From Methylobacteriaceae bacterium (GTDB lineage Bacteria > Pseudomonadota > Alphaproteobacteria > Rhizobiales > Beijerinckiaceae), in the NCBI GenBank assembly GCA_019247255.1, contig JAFAPJ010000397.1:1-5995 (forward strand): a stretch of 5,995 bases of DNA. Direction: 5' to 3'. Below the pieces are notes generated by a model. That model did no database searches. It worked only from the letters and a program-made list of their open reading frames with translations, and was not told the DNA's origin. Every line of letters starts with the position of its first letter. Position 1 is the stretch's first letter. Of this stretch, positions 5,743-5,995 are shown one piece after another. A program made the position numbers and the translations under genes.

Positions 5743-5995
5743 ATGATCGCGCCTGACGACGCTTTCGACGGCACCTGGCCGTTCGCGCCGCATTTCAGCA
5801 CGGCGCCGGGCTTCCGCATGCATTTCGTGGACGAGGGGCCGCGCGGAGGCGAAACCGTCCTGTGCCTGCACGGCGAGCCGACCTGGGGCTATCTCTTCCG
5901 GAAGCTGATCCCGCCGCTCAGCCGGAACCGGCGCGTCGTCGTTCCCGACCATATGGGGTTCGGCAAAAGCGCGACGCCGCAGGACCGGACCTACT
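5743..5995 (+). CDS. Alpha/beta hydrolase resembling haloalkane dehalogenase, N-terminal part, cut by window edge
   Basis: 84 codons are visible from ATG 5743 before the window ends. Seen: FRMHFVDEGP, the strand TVLCLHGEPTWGYLFRKLIPPL, and VVVPDHMGFGKSATPQDRTY. HGEPTW (43-48) is the oxyanion-hole block, with Glu after HG as in DhlA-type haloalkane dehalogenases; most others have Asn (HGNPTS) and epoxide hydrolases usually HGFP. The PDxxGFGKS turn also fits that superfamily. The nucleophile Asp, the halide-binding Trp, the acid and the His all lie beyond the edge, so dehalogenase activity is not shown; it may be a related hydrolase of another specificity. An alternative GTG start at 5626 would add 39 residues with a Tat-like signal. 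It is the last visible gene of the operon and may be followed by more. Confidence 0.8.
   Translation, partial: MIAPDDAFDGTWPFAPHFSTAPGFRMHFVDEGPRGGETVLCLHGEPTWGYLFRKLIPPLSRNRRVVVPDHMGFGKSATPQDRTY

Overview
This window is very GC-rich and tightly packed, with short intergenic gaps, several 4-base start/stop overlaps and strong Shine-Dalgarno sequences. This suits a high-GC alphaproteobacterium, perhaps a methylobacterium-like member of the Hyphomicrobiales. The taxonomic guess rests on base composition and gene content only. No rRNA, tRNA, CRISPR array, insertion sequence or integrase was seen, and no gene-free stretch exceeds 300 bases.

Left part (1-2341): a divergent pair of transcription units. 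A crotonase-family (enoyl-CoA hydratase/isomerase) gene runs leftward off the window edge. A two-gene unit runs rightward: a 3-hydroxyacyl-CoA-dehydrogenase-fold enzyme of the L-carnitine dehydrogenase type, then a BKACE (DUF849, beta-keto acid cleavage) enzyme. The pair fits L-carnitine oxidation to 3-dehydrocarnitine, followed by cleavage with acetyl-CoA to acetoacetate and betainyl-CoA, which leads to glycine betaine. The shared 145-base gap holds a perfect 9-3-9 inverted repeat (340-360), very probably an operator. A 7-bp GC hairpin follows the BKACE stop codon.

Middle (2421-3392, minus strand): a complete GcvA-like LysR regulator, convergent with the BKACE gene and divergent from the next operon. 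An 18-bp perfect palindrome covers its start codon.

Right part (3514-5995): a rightward operon with translational coupling: a RidA-family deaminase, a class V PLP-dependent enzyme (EgtE/isopenicillin-epimerase-like, without a desulfurase cysteine), a DUF1330 protein with an export signal, and the start of an alpha/beta hydrolase resembling haloalkane dehalogenases. The hydrolase has two possible starts, one of which adds a Tat-like signal peptide. RidA next to a PLP enzyme fits removal of reactive enamine/imine intermediates. The operon's substrate cannot be read from the sequence; it is the least explained part of the window and the best candidate for an undescribed pathway. The adjacent LysR protein is its most likely regulator.
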